Notes: a model not told the origin generated them from the sequence alone. A DNA stretch of 64,000 bases from Rhynchopus sp. YZ270_cl-10 (GCA_964035575.1 CAXIVB010000021.1:62001-126000), one strand, 5' to 3'; shown: positions 48,274 through 60,943, counted from the stretch's first letter. Program-made: numbers and translations.

Positions 48274-50678
48274 GATTTTTGGGATTTTGGTGATTTTTAC
48301 AGTTTTGCACACCCTGAAAATCGATTTTTTCGGCTCCGCCGGTGAAATATCGACATAATTTAGGTATGTTATGTGCATAATATACCCATTAGAGCCCATT
48401 CAAGTCACATTCCGACCATTTTTCGTGAAAAAATGCAACTTTTTGTCACCGTGACCCCGAAAAATGACGATTTTTTGGTCGATTTTTTCGGCCAAAAATT
48501 TCGTACCACAGGGCCATACCATATACTGGGATTATCAACTTTTTGAAAATACGGCCTGGTATTCGGGTGTATATGTCCCATGGGGCCCATAGTAACCTTA
48601 CTGGGTCATGCCGAAAGCCAATCTTAATAGTAAAATTCGATTTTCTGTGAAAAATATTTTGACCAAAAAATCGTCATTTTTCCGATTTTCGTCATTTTTA
48701 CAGTTTTGCACACCCTGAAAATCGATTTTTTCGGCTCCGCCGGTGAAATATCGACATAATTTAGGTATGTTATGTGCATAATATACCCATTAGAGCCCAT
48801 TCAAGTCACATTCCGACCATTTTTCGTGAAAAAATGCAACTTTTTGTCACCGTGACCCCGAAAAATGACGATTTTTTGGTCGATTTTTTCGGCCAAAAAT
48901 TTCGTACCACAGGGCCATACCATATACTGGGATTATCAACTTTTTGAAAATACGGCCTGGTATTCGGGTGTATATGTCCCATGGGGCCCATAGTAACCTT
49001 ACTGGGTCATGCCGAAAGCCAATCTTAATAGTAAAATTCGATTTTCTGTGAAAAATATTTTGACCAAAAAATCGTCATTTTTCCGATTTTCGTCATTTTT
49101 ACAGTTTTGCACACCCTGAAAATCGATTTTTTCGGCTCCGCCGGTGAAATATCGACATAATTTAGGTATGTTATGTGCATAATATACCCATTAGAGCCCA
49201 TTCAAGTCACATTCCGACCATTTTTCGTGAAAAAATGCAACTTTTTGTCACCGTGACCCCGAAAAATGACGATTTTTTGGTCGATTTTTTCGGCCAAAAA
49301 TTTCGTACCACAGGGCCATACCATATACTGGGATTATCAACTTTTTGAAAATACGGCCTGGTATTCGGGTGTATATGTCCCATGGGGCCCATAGTAACCT
49401 TACTGGGTCATGCCGAAAGCCAATCTTAATAGTAAAATTCGATTTTCTGTGAAAAATATTTTGACCAAAAAATCGTCATTTTTCCGATTTTCGTCATTTT
49501 TACAGTTTTGCACACCCTGAAAATCGATTTTTTCGGCTCCGCCGGTGAAATATCGACATAATTTAGGTATGTTATGTGCATAATATACCCATTAGAGCCC
49601 ATTCAAGTCACATTCCGACCATTTTTCGTGAAAAAATGCAACTTTTTGTCACCGTGACCCCGAAAAATGACGATTTTTTGGTCGATTTTTTCGGCCAAAA
49701 ATTTCGTACCACAGGGCCATACCATATACTGGGATTATCAACTTTTTGAAAATACGGCCTGGTATTCGGGTGTATATGTCCCATGGGGCCCATAGTAACC
49801 TTACTGGGTCATGCCGAAAGCCAATCTTAATAGTAAAATTCGATTTTCTGTGAAAAATATTTTGACCAAAAAATCGTCATTTTTCCGATTTTCGTCATTT
49901 TTACAGTTTTGCACACCCTGAAAATCGATTTTTTCGGCTCCGCCGGTGAAATATCGACATAATTTAGGTATGTTATGTGCATAATATACCCATTAGAGCC
50001 CATTCAAGTCACATTCCGACCATTTTTCGTGAAAAAATGCAACTTTTTGTCACCGTGACCCCGAAAAATGACGATTTTTTGGTCGATTTTTTCGGCCAAA
50101 AATTTCGTACCACAGGGCCATACCATATACTGGGATTATCAACTTTTTGAAAATACGGCCTGGTATTCGGGTGTATATGTCCCATGGGGCCCATAGTAAC
50201 CTTACTGGGTCATGCCGAAAGCCAATCTTAATAGTAAAATTCGATTTTCTGTGAAAAATATTTTGACCAAAAAATCGTCATTTTTCCGATTTTCGTCATT
50301 TTTACAGTTTTGCACACCCTGAAAATCGATTTTTTCGGCTCCGCCGGTGAAATATCGACATAATTTAGGTATGTTATGTGCATAATATACCCATTAGAGC
50401 CCATTCAAGTCACATTCCGACCATTTTTCGTGAAAAAATGCAACTTTTTGTCACCGTGACCCCGAAAAATGACGATTTTTTGGTCGATTTTTTCGGCCAA
50501 AAATTTCGTACCACAGGGCCATACCATATACTGGGATTATCAACTTTTTGAAAATACGGCCTGGTATTCGGGTGTATATGTCCCATGGGGCCCATAGTAA
50601 CCTTACTGGGTCATGCCCAAAGCCAATCTTAATAGTAAAATTCGATTTTCTGTGAAAAATATTTTCACCAAAAAATCG
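48274..50678. repeat. 401-bp tandem array, six units, reverse copy
   Basis: Reverse complement of 17286-19690, with the same edge variant. Confidence 0.95.
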
Positions 50679-52134
50679 ACTTTTTTCAAAATATTTCTCA
50701 GTTAGACAGTGTGTGATGCTCGGATCTGAGCGTACGACCCCGCAATTGACTCAGATGTGCTCAAATACCCCATATACCCAAGAAAATTGCATTTTCGAGT
50801 GAAAAGAAGGTTCGTACAGAGGTCATATGCCTGTGTACAGGTATATTTGCCTGTAACCCCTATGTTTGAGCACCGGCTAAGTTGTAGAGAGGGCCTGATA
50901 CTCGGAATTGACCGTGCGACCCCGCAATTGACTCAGATTGGCCCAAAAACCCTATATACCCAAGATTTCTTCATTTTCGTGCAAATTTGAGGTATTTAGA
51001 TATGGTTGTTTGCATGTTACACCAAAATACAGGTGTTTGTTGCACCTGTAAAATTTGAGACATTGTGTGATGCTCTAATCTGATCGTACGACCCCGCAAT
51101 TGACTCAAAAATGTCCAAAAACCCCACATTCCCAAGATTTTTGCATTTTCGAGCATATATGAGCCATTTAGATATGATTATTAGCCATTTTACCCAATAT
51201 ACAGGTGTTTGTTGCATAGCTAAAATTCTAGACATTGTCTGATGCTCGGATCTGACCGTACGACCCCGCAATTGACTCAGATGTGCCCAAAAACCCTATA
51301 TACCCAAGATTTCTTCATTTTCATGCGTATTTGAGACATTCAGATATGGTTATATGCATTTTACACCAAAATACATGTGATTGTTGCTTTTTTGAAATTC
51401 TAGACATTGTGTGATACTCGGATCTGATCGTGCGACCCCGCAATGAACTCAAATGTGCCCAAAAACCCCATATTCCCAAGATTATTGCATTTTAGAGCAT
51501 TTTTAAGCTACTTACATGTGGTTATTAGCCATTTTACCCAAAATAGACATGTTTATTGCATAGTTGAAATTCTAGGTATTGTGTGATGCTCGGATCTGAT
51601 CGTGCGACCCCGCAATTGACTCAGATGTGCCCAAAAAACCCATATTCCCAAGATTTTTGCATTTTCGTGCAAATTTAAGGTATTCAGATATGGTTATATG
51701 CATGTTACACCAAAATACAGGTGTTTGTTGCACCTGTAAAATTCTAGACATTATGTGATGCTCAGATCTGATCGTACGACCCCGCAATGAACTCAGATGT
51801 GCCCAAAAACCCCATATTCCCAAGATTTTTGCGTTTTAGAGCACATTCTAATTGCTTAGATAGGGTATAAAGGCATTTTGCCCATATTTTTGCGACATTT
51901 TACCGATTAGGATACTTCTGATGCTCCAATCAAATCGTCCGACCCCGCAATGGATTCAGAATGGCCCAAAAACCCTATATTCCCAAGATTTTTGCACTTT
52001 TAAGGGTTTCTGACATCCTTAGATAGGATAAAGAGGCATTTTCAGGTATTTTGATAAACGGACATTTTGTCTATTAGGATATGTGTGATGCTCAGATTGA
52101 TTCATCTGACCTCATAATGGATTCAGGAGCCCCT
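50679..52134. repeat. ~170-bp satellite array, reverse copy
   Basis: Reverse complement of 15830-17285. Confidence 0.85.
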
Positions 52135-52241
52135 AAATATGCCATTTTCCCAAAAATTTCTCACTTTTGACAATTTTGAAGATTCTCAGAAAGAGTGAGG
52201 AGACAAAAAAATGAGAAAAATCTGAAAAAGTCAAAATATAT

Positions 52242-52305
52242 TATCTGTCTCAGGTGTTGAACCCGGGACCGAAAGAATATCGGACCACGGTACAACACAC
52301 TAGGA
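52242..52305 (-). pseudogene. tRNA-like relic, reverse copy
   Basis: Reverse complement of 15659-15722. Confidence 0.35.
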
Positions 52306-52396
52306 TTTTCTGACGCAAGTATTTTTTTAGTTTTTTATGGATGCGCACAGCTAAGAACCGGTCTGACAATTTAGATCTATTTTTCGGTGTATTTAT

Positions 52397-52451
52397 CCAG
52401 TTGGTCACCCGCGCCAGTACTATCCAGGCTTGGAGGTGTCTAACTTCTCAG
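52397..52451 (-). pseudogene. 5S rRNA fragment, reverse copy
   Basis: Reverse complement of 15513-15567. Confidence 0.8.
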
Positions 52452-52505
52452 GTAAAAACGGACTGGTAATAAGTCTTCCCAGCTTTTCTATCCAGACCTA
52501 TTATT

Positions 52506-52624
52506 GGATTCGGCCATACTCTGGTGAATACACCTCATCCCGCCTGATTTGAGAAGTTAAGCACCAGCAGGCCTGGATAGTACTGGCGTGGGTGACCAGC
52601 TGGGAAGTCCGGGTGCTTGAATCC
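52506..52624 (+). rRNA. 5S: 5S rRNA gene 4, reverse-array copy
   Basis: Reverse copy of 15340-15458, complete with terminator, unlike the copy at 37505. Confidence 0.95.
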
Positions 52625-52734
52625 TTTTTCCTTTTCTTCTGTTGTATTAGGTGTGCACATTTGAGGATGTCCAGACCCTGACCCACCTCCAACAAGACGA
52701 CCCTGTCTTGTATTCCGATGTTTGCTGCATGTTT

Positions 52735-53064
52735 GGGTGCTAAGTTAGTGTGCTACTTCGAAACCAAACAACTCGTTCAGCAACAACAAAAACTTGAAAA
52801 AGACATTTTTTCCAAGGAAAATTCTTTTACAATTTTGTGTGAAGACCGGTCATGTTGCGGGCCCGATGTGGCCTGCGACGGACTACTCTCATATGATAGT
52901 AAATCCCGTACAATCTGTACAGAATATTACCATGACGATATTATTCTTACATTCGTGTAAACTAATCTTCCGATTGCGTTCTATTTCACACTTCAAATAT
53001 TAGAACTGGATGTGGGATTGCCAGTTTACTGGTGGTCCCGATCCAGCACACAACGCAAGCACCC
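52735..53064 (+). ncRNA. Unidentified RNA X', reverse-array copy
   Basis: Reverse copy of 14900-15229; dyad element 52676-52711. Confidence 0.8.
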
Positions 53065-53172
53065 AATTTTTTTTTGTCCCTGCCCGTCCACAGGCCATGT
53101 GTGCACCAGTGACCGCAAACCCACAAACCCCAAGTTAGGTTGGAAATTCTTGGGGAGCTCTGAAAAAAACCT

Positions 53173-53244
53173 AGGCCGCTGTGGGGATTGAACCCACGAC
53201 CCCATCATTACGGATGATGTGCTCTACCACTGAGCTAAACAGCC
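53173..53244 (-). tRNA. tRNA-Thr(CGT), C33, reverse-array copy
   Basis: Reverse copy of 14720-14791. Confidence 0.93.
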
Positions 53245-53321
53245 ACATTTTAGGGAGCAAGGTGTGAAAGCTCTGAGAACCAATTTACACAGGAGAAACA
53301 AAACAGGGGAAAAAAAAACTG

Positions 53322-53393
53322 TGGACCCTGAGAGGTTCGAACTCTCGGCCTCCCGTATGCGGAACGGGCGCTCTTCCACTGAGCTAAGAGCCC
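53322..53393 (-). tRNA. tRNA-Ala(CGC), C33, reverse-array copy
   Basis: Reverse copy of 14571-14642. Confidence 0.93.
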
Positions 53394-53471
53394 CACAATT
53401 ATGATGCTTCTTTAAAACAACAAGCTTTGGGCCGAAATAGGCTTTTAAGTGATCACACAACGAAGAAAAAG

Positions 53472-53553
53472 TGACGAGGGTGAGGTTTGAACTCACGCCC
53501 CCGAAGAGACTACGACCTGAACGTAGCGCCTTAGACCACTCGGCCACCTCGCC
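53472..53553 (-). tRNA. tRNA-Leu(CAG), reverse-array copy
   Basis: Reverse copy of 14411-14492. Confidence 0.97.
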
Positions 53554-53674
53554 TTACTAGGCTCCTTCGTTAAAAATTTTTTCACCATCGCGGAGGTATG
53601 AAGGAAATTTTTGATGCGTGCTCTGTACATTTCAAAAGACCCCCTTCAAAGAAAAGAAGATGGAGAGAAAGCAT

Positions 53675-53747
53675 GGCGCTATAGCTCAGTGGTTAGAGCG
53701 CTCGCCCAGTAAGCGAGAGGTCGAGGGTTCGATCCCCTCTAGTGCCT
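53675..53747 (+). tRNA. tRNA-Thr(AGT), C33, reverse-array copy
   Basis: Reverse copy of 14217-14289. Confidence 0.93.
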
Positions 53748-53831
53748 TGTTTTTTGTTCACTGTCCTATTTCTGGTTCGTTGTTAGGTCACAAACAACCT
53801 GTTCACATGTTGTCCATCATGACTCAGTATT

Positions 53832-53950
53832 GGATTCGGCCATACTCTGGTGAATACACCTCATCCCGCCTGATTTGAGAAGTTAAGCACCAGCAGGCCT
53901 GGATAGTACTGGCGTGGGTGACCAGCTGGGAAGTCCGGGTGCTTGAATCC
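53832..53950 (+). rRNA. 5S: 5S rRNA gene 3, reverse-array copy
   Basis: Reverse copy of 14014-14132. Confidence 0.96.
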
Positions 53951-54680
53951 TTTTTACTTTTTTTTACTGAAGCAGAAAGTTGTTCTGGATTGCTCACACA
54001 GGATCAAAAACGCGAAAACGTTGGGAATATGTGTTATTTGGGTGCTCCCGAACCCATTATGAGGTCGGACGATTTGATTGGAGCATCAGAAGTGCCCTAA
54101 TTGAGGTGGCCAAAATGACCGTTTTTACCTGCTATTCCGCAACAGCCCAACTGGTCAAAAATGCGAAAACGTTGGGAAAACGGGTTATTTGGATGCTCCT
54201 GAAGCCATCATGAGGTCGGAACCGCAAATTGGAGCATCACACATGTCCTAATCACTTACTCCCAGTGAAACACGGTACACATGGAATTTTCCGATTTTCC
54301 ACCGGATACTCCGCAATAGCAAGATCGTCCAAAATGTGAAAACGTTGGGATAATGGGTCATTCGGATGCTCCTGAATTCATTATGAGGTTGTAACCGCAA
54401 ATTAGAGCATCAGAAGTGCCCTAATCGAGTTCGCGAAAATGACCCAGCAAAATGTCATTTTCACCTCTATTCTGCAATAGCCAGATCGTCAAAAATGGGA
54501 AACTAACGGGAAAATGGGATGTTTGGATGCTCCTGAATCCATTATGAAGTCGTAACCGCAAATTGGAGCATCACACATCCCTAATCAGCCCTAATCACTT
54601 ACTCCCAGTGAAAATTTATTTGGGCTATTTGAGATGTATGGAATGTACAGGGTTCCCCCTACACAGCAAAAAGACAATAA
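53951..54680. repeat. Satellite spacer, reverse copy
   Basis: Reverse complement of 13284-14013. Confidence 0.8.
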
Positions 54681-54762
54681 CGCGGACGGCAGGATTTGAA
54701 CCTGCGCGGGCAGAGCCCAATGCATTTCGAGTGCACCTCCGTAACCACTTGGATACGTCCGC
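54681..54762 (-). tRNA. tRNA-Ser(CGA), reverse-array copy
   Basis: Reverse copy of 13202-13283. Confidence 0.97.
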
Positions 54763-54842
54763 TACTGTTCCTTTGCAACTTCTGGAGGAGTCATGAAACG
54801 AGCAGGAGGAATGAACATGATTCACTGAACAAAAAAAGGCTT

Positions 54843-54915
54843 TGCTCCCGGCGGGGTTTGAACCCGCGATCCCAGGCTCATAAGACCTGTGCCTTAACCA
54901 CTAGGCCACGAGAGC
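54843..54915 (-). tRNA. tRNA-Ile(TAT), reverse-array copy
   Basis: Reverse copy of 13049-13121. Confidence 0.97.
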
Positions 54916-54941
54916 GTCGAGCCCTTTTATCCCTTGATAAG

Positions 54942-55012
54942 GCGACCGTGGTCTAGTGGCATGATGGACCCCTCCCAAGGGTTCGACCCGGGTTCGATTC
55001 CCGGCGGTCGCA
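54942..55012 (+). tRNA. tRNA-Gly(CCC), reverse-array copy
   Basis: Reverse copy of 12952-13022. Confidence 0.94.
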
Positions 55013-55062
55013 TAGCCTTTTTTAAGCTGGGCATGTAGAAAACATCGTTGGAAGTAATTAGA

Positions 55063-55135
55063 AGCAGAGTGGCGCAGTGGTCAGCGCGGTGGGCTCATAA
55101 CCCACAGGTCATAGGATCGAAACCTATCTCTGCTA
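55063..55135 (+). tRNA. Initiator tRNA-Met(CAT), reverse-array copy
   Basis: Reverse copy of 12829-12901. Confidence 0.96.
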
Positions 55136-55236
55136 GAAAACCTTTTTCAGTGAACCCATTTTTTTGACTTGAAAAAAATTTTTTGCACACCAAAAAAAAG
55201 TTGGTCAGACCCTTGCCAACATCTCACTAAGTTTGG

Positions 55237-55309
55237 GCAGCTATCGTCTAGTGGTTAGGACGTCCGCCTTACACGCGGAAGATCGCTGGTTCAATCCCAG
55301 CTAGTTGTA
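55237..55309 (+). tRNA. tRNA-Val(TAC), reverse-array copy
   Basis: Reverse copy of 12655-12727. Confidence 0.97.
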
Positions 55310-55400
55310 CTTTTCATTTTTGAATTTCCTTCACAATTTTTACAGGTGGTGTTGACTGTGAAGGGACACTTCCTTAAAACAAGAAAAGAATATGAAACAA

Positions 55401-55473
55401 GCCCCATTGGCGCAATGGATAGCGCGTTGGACTTCTAATCCAAAGGTTGTGGGTTCGAGTCCCACATGGGGTA
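55401..55473 (+). tRNA. tRNA-Arg(TCT), reverse-array copy
   Basis: Reverse copy of 12491-12563. Confidence 0.97.
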
Positions 55474-55561
55474 ATTCTTTTCTTTGTTTTTTATTTTTCA
55501 GATTCGGTGTGATTGAAGACTTTCTCTGGACGCATTCTTTTTAAAAACAGGCTTCATTGTA

Positions 55562-55633
55562 TCCTCGGTAGTATAGAGGTCAGTATTTCCGCCTGTCACG
55601 CGGAAGACCCGGGTTCAATTCCCGGCCGGGGAA
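55562..55633 (+). tRNA. tRNA-Asp(GTC) gene 2, reverse-array copy
   Basis: Reverse copy of 12331-12402. Confidence 0.97.
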
Positions 55634-55735
55634 TTCTTTTTATGTGTTGTGTTTTTTTCTGTTTTTCCTTTTGCTCTGTTTTGGTTGTCCTTTCTCATCA
55701 TTCTCATTTCATTTCTAATATAAATCTGTTGGCAA

Positions 55736-55817
55736 GGCAGGATGGCCGAGAGGTCTAAGGCGGAGGACTCAAGTTCCTTTCTCTTCGGAGGCGTGGGTTC
55801 AAACCCCACTCCTGTCA
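55736..55817 (+). tRNA. tRNA-Leu(CAA), reverse-array copy
   Basis: Reverse copy of 12147-12228. Confidence 0.95.
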
Positions 55818-55924
55818 CACTTTTTTCCTTCTATTGTCCAGAATCAATTTTTCAAGGGATCAGTTTTTTTCACAATTTGTTTTTCTGACAAAAAATCTGT
55901 GACACAAAAACTTGAAAAAAAGAG

Positions 55925-55996
55925 GGGCTCAGCAGGGAATCGAACCCTGGACCTCTCGCACCCAAAGCGAGAATCATGCCACTAGACCACTAAGCC
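55925..55996 (-). tRNA. tRNA-Pro(TGG), reverse-array copy
   Basis: Reverse copy of 11968-12039. Confidence 0.97.
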
Positions 55997-56117
55997 TTCG
56001 TTTTGTACCCATATTCCCATTTTCTTCTGTCCAAAATTTTTTTTATTTTGACACAGTTTTGGGTTTTGGGTGGTGAATGCACACACCATCTCGTTTCTAC
56101 GAACCATATAAATGTCA

Positions 56118-56191
56118 GCACCTATGGTCTAGTTGGTTATGACGCCTCGTTAACACCGAGGAGGTCTCCGGTTCAAACCCGGATAGGTGTA
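56118..56191 (+). tRNA. tRNA-Val(AAC), reverse-array copy
   Basis: Reverse copy of 11773-11846. Confidence 0.96.
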
Positions 56192-56835
56192 CACTTCTTT
56201 TTGTGCGTTTGTTTTTTGGCCTTGTATTGCCCATTTTTTTTGGGGGTGAGAGCACATCCGCAAACACGTGTCATAATGCTAACGTTTGCGGCTGTGCTAC
56301 TCTGCCAATTTTTTTGGATTTGGTGAAAAATGGTACCAAAATCAAATCCCGGAGCAATCAGTTTTTGTTGCCGGAAGCACATGCGGAAATGGGTGGGGAT
56401 TCCTTAACATTTCCACATGTGCTTCCTTTTCCACATGTGCTTCCTTTTCAGTCCTTTCCATCTCGAACGAACTTTGATCAGCGGAAACATGAAACAGACT
56501 GACTTACATGTTACATAGCATCTCAGCTCAACTTGATTGCAGGCCAAAAAATAATTTTCGGCCAAAATTTTTTTTTAAGTTTTTGTTGCCAGAAGCCATA
56601 TGCTGAAACTTGCACAGCACACAGTGAGCTGTGCGCCCACAACGGAGGGCCTGTTCTGTGCGCCCACAATGGGGGGGTGTTCTGTGCGCCCATATCGGGG
56701 TCTGAGCTGTGCGCCCGACATACCAAAAAATTTTCGTCCAAAAAATTGGGATGTAGTAGCACAGCGCACTTTTCCAATGTAGTAGCACAGCGCACCTTGA
56801 AAATTGTTATTAGAGTTGAGGGGAAAAAAGAGAAG
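56192..56835. other. Spacer with GGGCGCACAG repeats, reverse copy
   Basis: Reverse complement of 11129-11772. Confidence 0.6.
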
Positions 56836-56852
56836 TGCCTCCACCTGGGATT

Positions 56853-56901
<49 letters not shown>

Positions 56902-56908
56902 AAGAGGC
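56836..56908 (-). tRNA. tRNA-Phe(GAA), reverse-array copy
   Basis: Reverse copy of 11056-11128. Confidence 0.96.
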
Positions 56909-56988
56909 CTTGTTTTAGGGTATGCATATTTTTTACACGGCCAACATTTTTTGACAACAGGTCAAAGTCAAAGTAGTAGAAAAAGTAT

Positions 56989-57061
56989 TGGTCGTGACAG
57001 GGCTCGAACCTGGGACCGTTGGCTTATTAGACCAATGCTCTACCGACTGAGCTACACGACC
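56989..57061 (-). tRNA. tRNA-Ile(AAT), reverse-array copy
   Basis: Reverse copy of 10903-10975. Confidence 0.97.
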
Positions 57062-57847
57062 GACAATAATGACGAAAGGAATCGCCAAGCTGGGGTACAC
57101 ACTATTTTTTTCTATTGTGCACAAAACTGTATTTGCATGACCTCATCTTACTGATACTCTGCAACAGCAAAGTGGTCAAAAATGCGAAAACATTGGGAAA
57201 ATGGGTTATTTGGGTGCTCCTGAATGCATTATGAGGTTAAACGATGTGATTAGAGCATCAGAAGTATCCTGATCGAGTTGGCGAAAATGACCCAGTAAAC
57301 TGCCTATTGTACTGCCATTCCGCAATAGCAAAAATAGTCTAAAATGTGAAAACGTTGGGAAAATGGGTTATTTGGGTGCTCTTGAATCCATTATGAGGTC
57401 AGAACCGCAAATTGGAGCACCAGAAGTGCCCTGATCGAGTTGGCGAAAATGACCCACTAAAATGACTTTTGTGCCACCATTCCACGAATGGCAAAACGTT
57501 CAAAAATGTGAAAATATTGGGAAAACGGGTTATTCGGCTGCTCATGAAGCCATTATGAGGTCAGAATCGCCAATTGGAGCATCAGAAGTGTCCTGATAGA
57601 GTTGGTTAAAATGACCCAGTAAAATGCCTATTGTACCACTATTGCGTAATAGCAAAATGCTCAAAAATGTGAAAACGTTGGGAAAATGGGTCATTTGGAT
57701 GTTCCTGAACGCATTATGAGGTCAGACTCGCCAATTGGACCATCACACACATCCTCATCGCAGGCACTGCACAATGATGTCAGTTCATATTTTTGTGTGT
57801 TTGACTGGCCCAACCAAAAAATAATCAACAAAATATGGCAAAAAAAA
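57062..57847. repeat. ~162-bp satellite spacer, reverse copy
   Basis: Reverse complement of 10117-10902. Confidence 0.8.
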
Positions 57848-57919
57848 TGGACATTGAGGGGTTCGAACCCTCGGCCTCCCGTATGCAGAACGGGCGCTCT
57901 ACCACTGAGCTAAACGCCC
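57848..57919 (-). tRNA. tRNA-Ala(TGC), C33, reverse-array copy
   Basis: Reverse copy of 10045-10116. Confidence 0.93.
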
Positions 57920-58034
57920 CTGATAAATGTCCCTCAAGGAGAGGTACTTGGGGCACGTTCTGTTCGTCTTTTTTGTCAGTTTTTTTTCAAGAACTGAACA
58001 AGCCTTGAAATTGACTCTTTCCTTTAAAACGAAT

Positions 58035-58106
58035 GCCCGCCTAGCTCAGCGGTAGAGCGTTGGACTTTTAATCCAATGGTCGTGGGTTCGATCCCCACGG
58101 CGGGTG
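58035..58106 (+). tRNA. tRNA-Lys(TTT), reverse-array copy
   Basis: Reverse copy of 9858-9929. Confidence 0.97.
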
Positions 58107-58183
58107 CCTACTTTTTTGGATCGATTGGATTCTCTTTTTTGTGCCCATTTTCAGGATCTGGGGCGTTGTACTTCCTCAACTAT

Positions 58184-58265
58184 GCTGACGTATCCAAGTG
58201 GTTACGGAGGTGGACTTGAAATCCACTGGGCTCTGCCCGCGCAGGTTCGAACCCTGCCGTCAGCG
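58184..58265 (+). tRNA. tRNA-Ser(TGA), reverse-array copy
   Basis: Reverse copy of 9699-9780. Confidence 0.97.
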
Positions 58266-58380
58266 TTCTTTACCTTTTCGTTTGATTTCTGTGATTTATG
58301 TTTTTGCCATCAAATGCAAAGATTGAAGATGTGTGTGACAAAGCTCCAAAAAATATTGAAAACACTTGGAAAAAGAAAAG

Positions 58381-58452
58381 TTCTCCCACGCGGGTTTGAA
58401 CCGCGGCTACTGGATTCAAAGTCCAGGGTGCTAACCACTACACCATAGGAGA
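58381..58452 (-). tRNA. tRNA-Gln(TTG), reverse-array copy
   Basis: Reverse copy of 9512-9583. Confidence 0.97.
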
Positions 58453-58554
58453 GATAATCCGGATCCTTTTGTTCACGCAACAACGATGGAAAATTTGGTG
58501 GCTGCAGGTACACACAAGTACCCCATGTTGATTCTTTGATTTAAGTTAATATGA

Positions 58555-58627
58555 GCCTCCCTAGCTCAGTCGGTAGAGCGCAAGGCCCTTAACCTTGTGG
58601 TCGCGGGTTCGAGCCCCGCGGGAGGTG
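58555..58627 (+). tRNA. tRNA-Lys(CTT) gene 2, reverse-array copy
   Basis: Reverse copy of 9337-9409. Confidence 0.96.
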
Positions 58628-58846
58628 CTTTTTGTATTGATACCTGAATTTTTCTGGATTTTTTTTATTTGTGAGAAAACATGGTGTGTCGGCCGTCGTG
58701 CAATGAGCCCGCCATCGTGCGAAATCGTGCCCAAAAATTTTTTTTGGTGGTCACAATTGCGATGATTTTTGGTGACCACGCAAGTGATCACTAACGTGTC
58801 GTTAAACAAAGTACAAGCTTCGTCCTAAGTACTGACAGGTAATTAA

Positions 58847-58928
58847 GCGGACGTACCCAAGTGGTTACGGGGCTCGCCTGCTAAGCGAGTGTGCTCTGCA
58901 TGCGCAAGTTCGAACCTTGCCGTTCGCG
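58847..58928 (+). tRNA. tRNA-Ser(GCT), reverse-array copy
   Basis: Reverse copy of 9036-9117. Confidence 0.96.
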
Positions 58929-59184
58929 TTTTTTATACACTGCATCGATCCCTTTTTTCATTCTGTTCTGAACTTTTTCAAACTCAAAAAAAAAACCTGA
59001 CAAAATCTGTTTTATCTTCAGGTCAAGAATCTTCAAGTTATGTCAGCATCCAAAGATGTTTGGTTTTTTTGGTGGGACAACCTTGGAAATCCTGAAAAAT
59101 AGTTCCAACATCAAGATGACACACAATGTGGATTTTTAGCTCAAAATTAAAAAATAGAGTCAAAAACTCAAAAAAATGAAAAAT

Positions 59185-59257
59185 CTCCTCCTGTTGGGTT
59201 CGAACCAACGACCTGCAGGTTAACAGCCTGACGCGCTACCGACTGCGCCAAGGAGGA
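59185..59257 (-). tRNA. tRNA-Asn(GTT) gene 2, reverse-array copy
   Basis: Reverse copy of 8707-8779. Confidence 0.97.
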
Positions 59258-59371
59258 TCTGATTGTTAGCGAAGACAGCATTTACATGGGGACCTTATTC
59301 AAAACGAAAACACACACAAGGAATGATGGAAACATATGGCCGCGTTACGAAGAGAATGCGAGAGAATTCGT

Positions 59372-59443
59372 GGCTCGGTGGTCTAGTGGCATGATTCTCG
59401 CTTAGGGTGCGAGAGGTCCGGGGTTCAATTCCCCGCCGAGCCC
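59372..59443 (+). tRNA. tRNA-Pro(AGG), reverse-array copy
   Basis: Reverse copy of 8521-8592. Confidence 0.97.
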
Positions 59444-59541
59444 TTGTCTTTTTGGATTTTCATTTTTAATTTTTTTTTTCGTTTGAAACTCCGTGTAGCT
59501 TGCACAAAAGTACCCTTTTTGGATTGTGCCTAAGTATCACC

Positions 59542-59613
59542 TCCCCTTTAGTACAGTGGTTAGTATACCTGGCTTTCACCCAGGCGACCCGGGTTCAAAC
59601 CCCGGAGGGGGAA
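59542..59613 (+). tRNA. tRNA-Glu(TTC), reverse-array copy
   Basis: Reverse copy of 8351-8422. Confidence 0.96.
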
Positions 59614-59750
59614 TCCTTTTTGATTGCTTTCAAATTTCGGAGCTGTTTTTTGATATTTTCGCATTTCTGAATTTTCAATTTGGCAAAGTTTTGTGACAAG
59701 AAATCTCTGAGAAGAAGGAAATCTAAAAATATTTTGGAATGAATAAAAAG

Positions 59751-59822
59751 TACTCGCGGCGGGGATCGAACCCGCAACCTCCGGCGTCGGGAACCGACGC
59801 GCTTCCATTGCGCCACGCGAGC
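59751..59822 (-). tRNA. tRNA-Arg(CCG), C33, reverse-array copy
   Basis: Reverse copy of 8142-8213. Confidence 0.88.
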
Positions 59823-60943
59823 TTATCTTGTTTCCCAAGATCTCAGATTATGGAGAAGGTTTGGCAGTGTCTAAAAAAGTTCAAAAAGTGATAAAACAGC
59901 CAGTGTCCCTTGGTGCATGACTGGTTGTACTGTGGTGGACCCGTGCACTTTCCATACAGTCCTATGCCAGAAAACCCACACACAATGGGTTTGTGGGTTT
60001 TCTACATCCACTGTACCTGTGCATAAGATAACCCATCGTGAAACTCCCTTGTGCACCCGACATACCACCCCTGGCCATATTGGTCAGGCATATTAGTAAG
60101 GGTACCTGGTCAGATCTGACCAGGCACCTGGTCACAGTGACTGGGCACAGTAGGAACCACAGCTGAAATGGGTGGGGGCTTAAAGCCGTGTTCCAGCATG
60201 TGGTTCCTCTTTAGGTCCCAGCATGTAGTACACCCGACATACCACAGCCCAGGCCATATTGGTAAGGCATATTAGTAGGGGCACCTGGTCACAGTGACTA
60301 GGTAGGTGCACAGAGTGGTTCCTAATCGGGCGCACAGGGGGATATTCCTAATCGGGCGCACAGGGGGGTAAGCTAATCGGGCGCACAGGGGGGTTCCTAA
60401 TCGGGCGCACAGGGGGGTAAGCTAATCGGGCGCACAGGGGGGTTCCTAATCGGGCGCACAGGGGGGTAAGCTTATCGGGCGCACAGGGGGATATTCCTAA
60501 TCGGGCGCACAGGGGGGTAAAGCTAACCGGGCGCACAGGGGGGTCCCTAATCGGGCGCACAGGGGGGTTCCTAATCGGGCGCACAGAGGGGTTGGCCCGC
60601 AAACGTGATGTCTCTGACCAGCGCACCGGCCATACTGATGTGCATGTTTATTTACTGGGAATTTTGTGAAGAAATAAACATGTAAGTCAGGTTGGGTTTA
60701 TGAACATGTTGTAGTCCCAATTTTTTTTGCAATTGTGATGGAAGTTGTGACCGAACTGACTTACTCGCAAACTATGTCGAGCAAAAACCCGTATCATCAG
60801 ACAAGAAATTTTTTTCTCTACTAATAATCCTTACGCAAGAAAGAGTACATATCATTTCCACTTTTTCGTTTTGAACGAGTTTGTGACCGACCTGAAACTG
60901 TCCGAAACATATTGTTTTGCTTTTGCCAAACGCAAAAAGAGAG
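59823..60943. other. Long spacer with short repeats, reverse copy
   Basis: Reverse complement of 7021-8141; GGGCGCACAG array at 60304-60598. Confidence 0.6.
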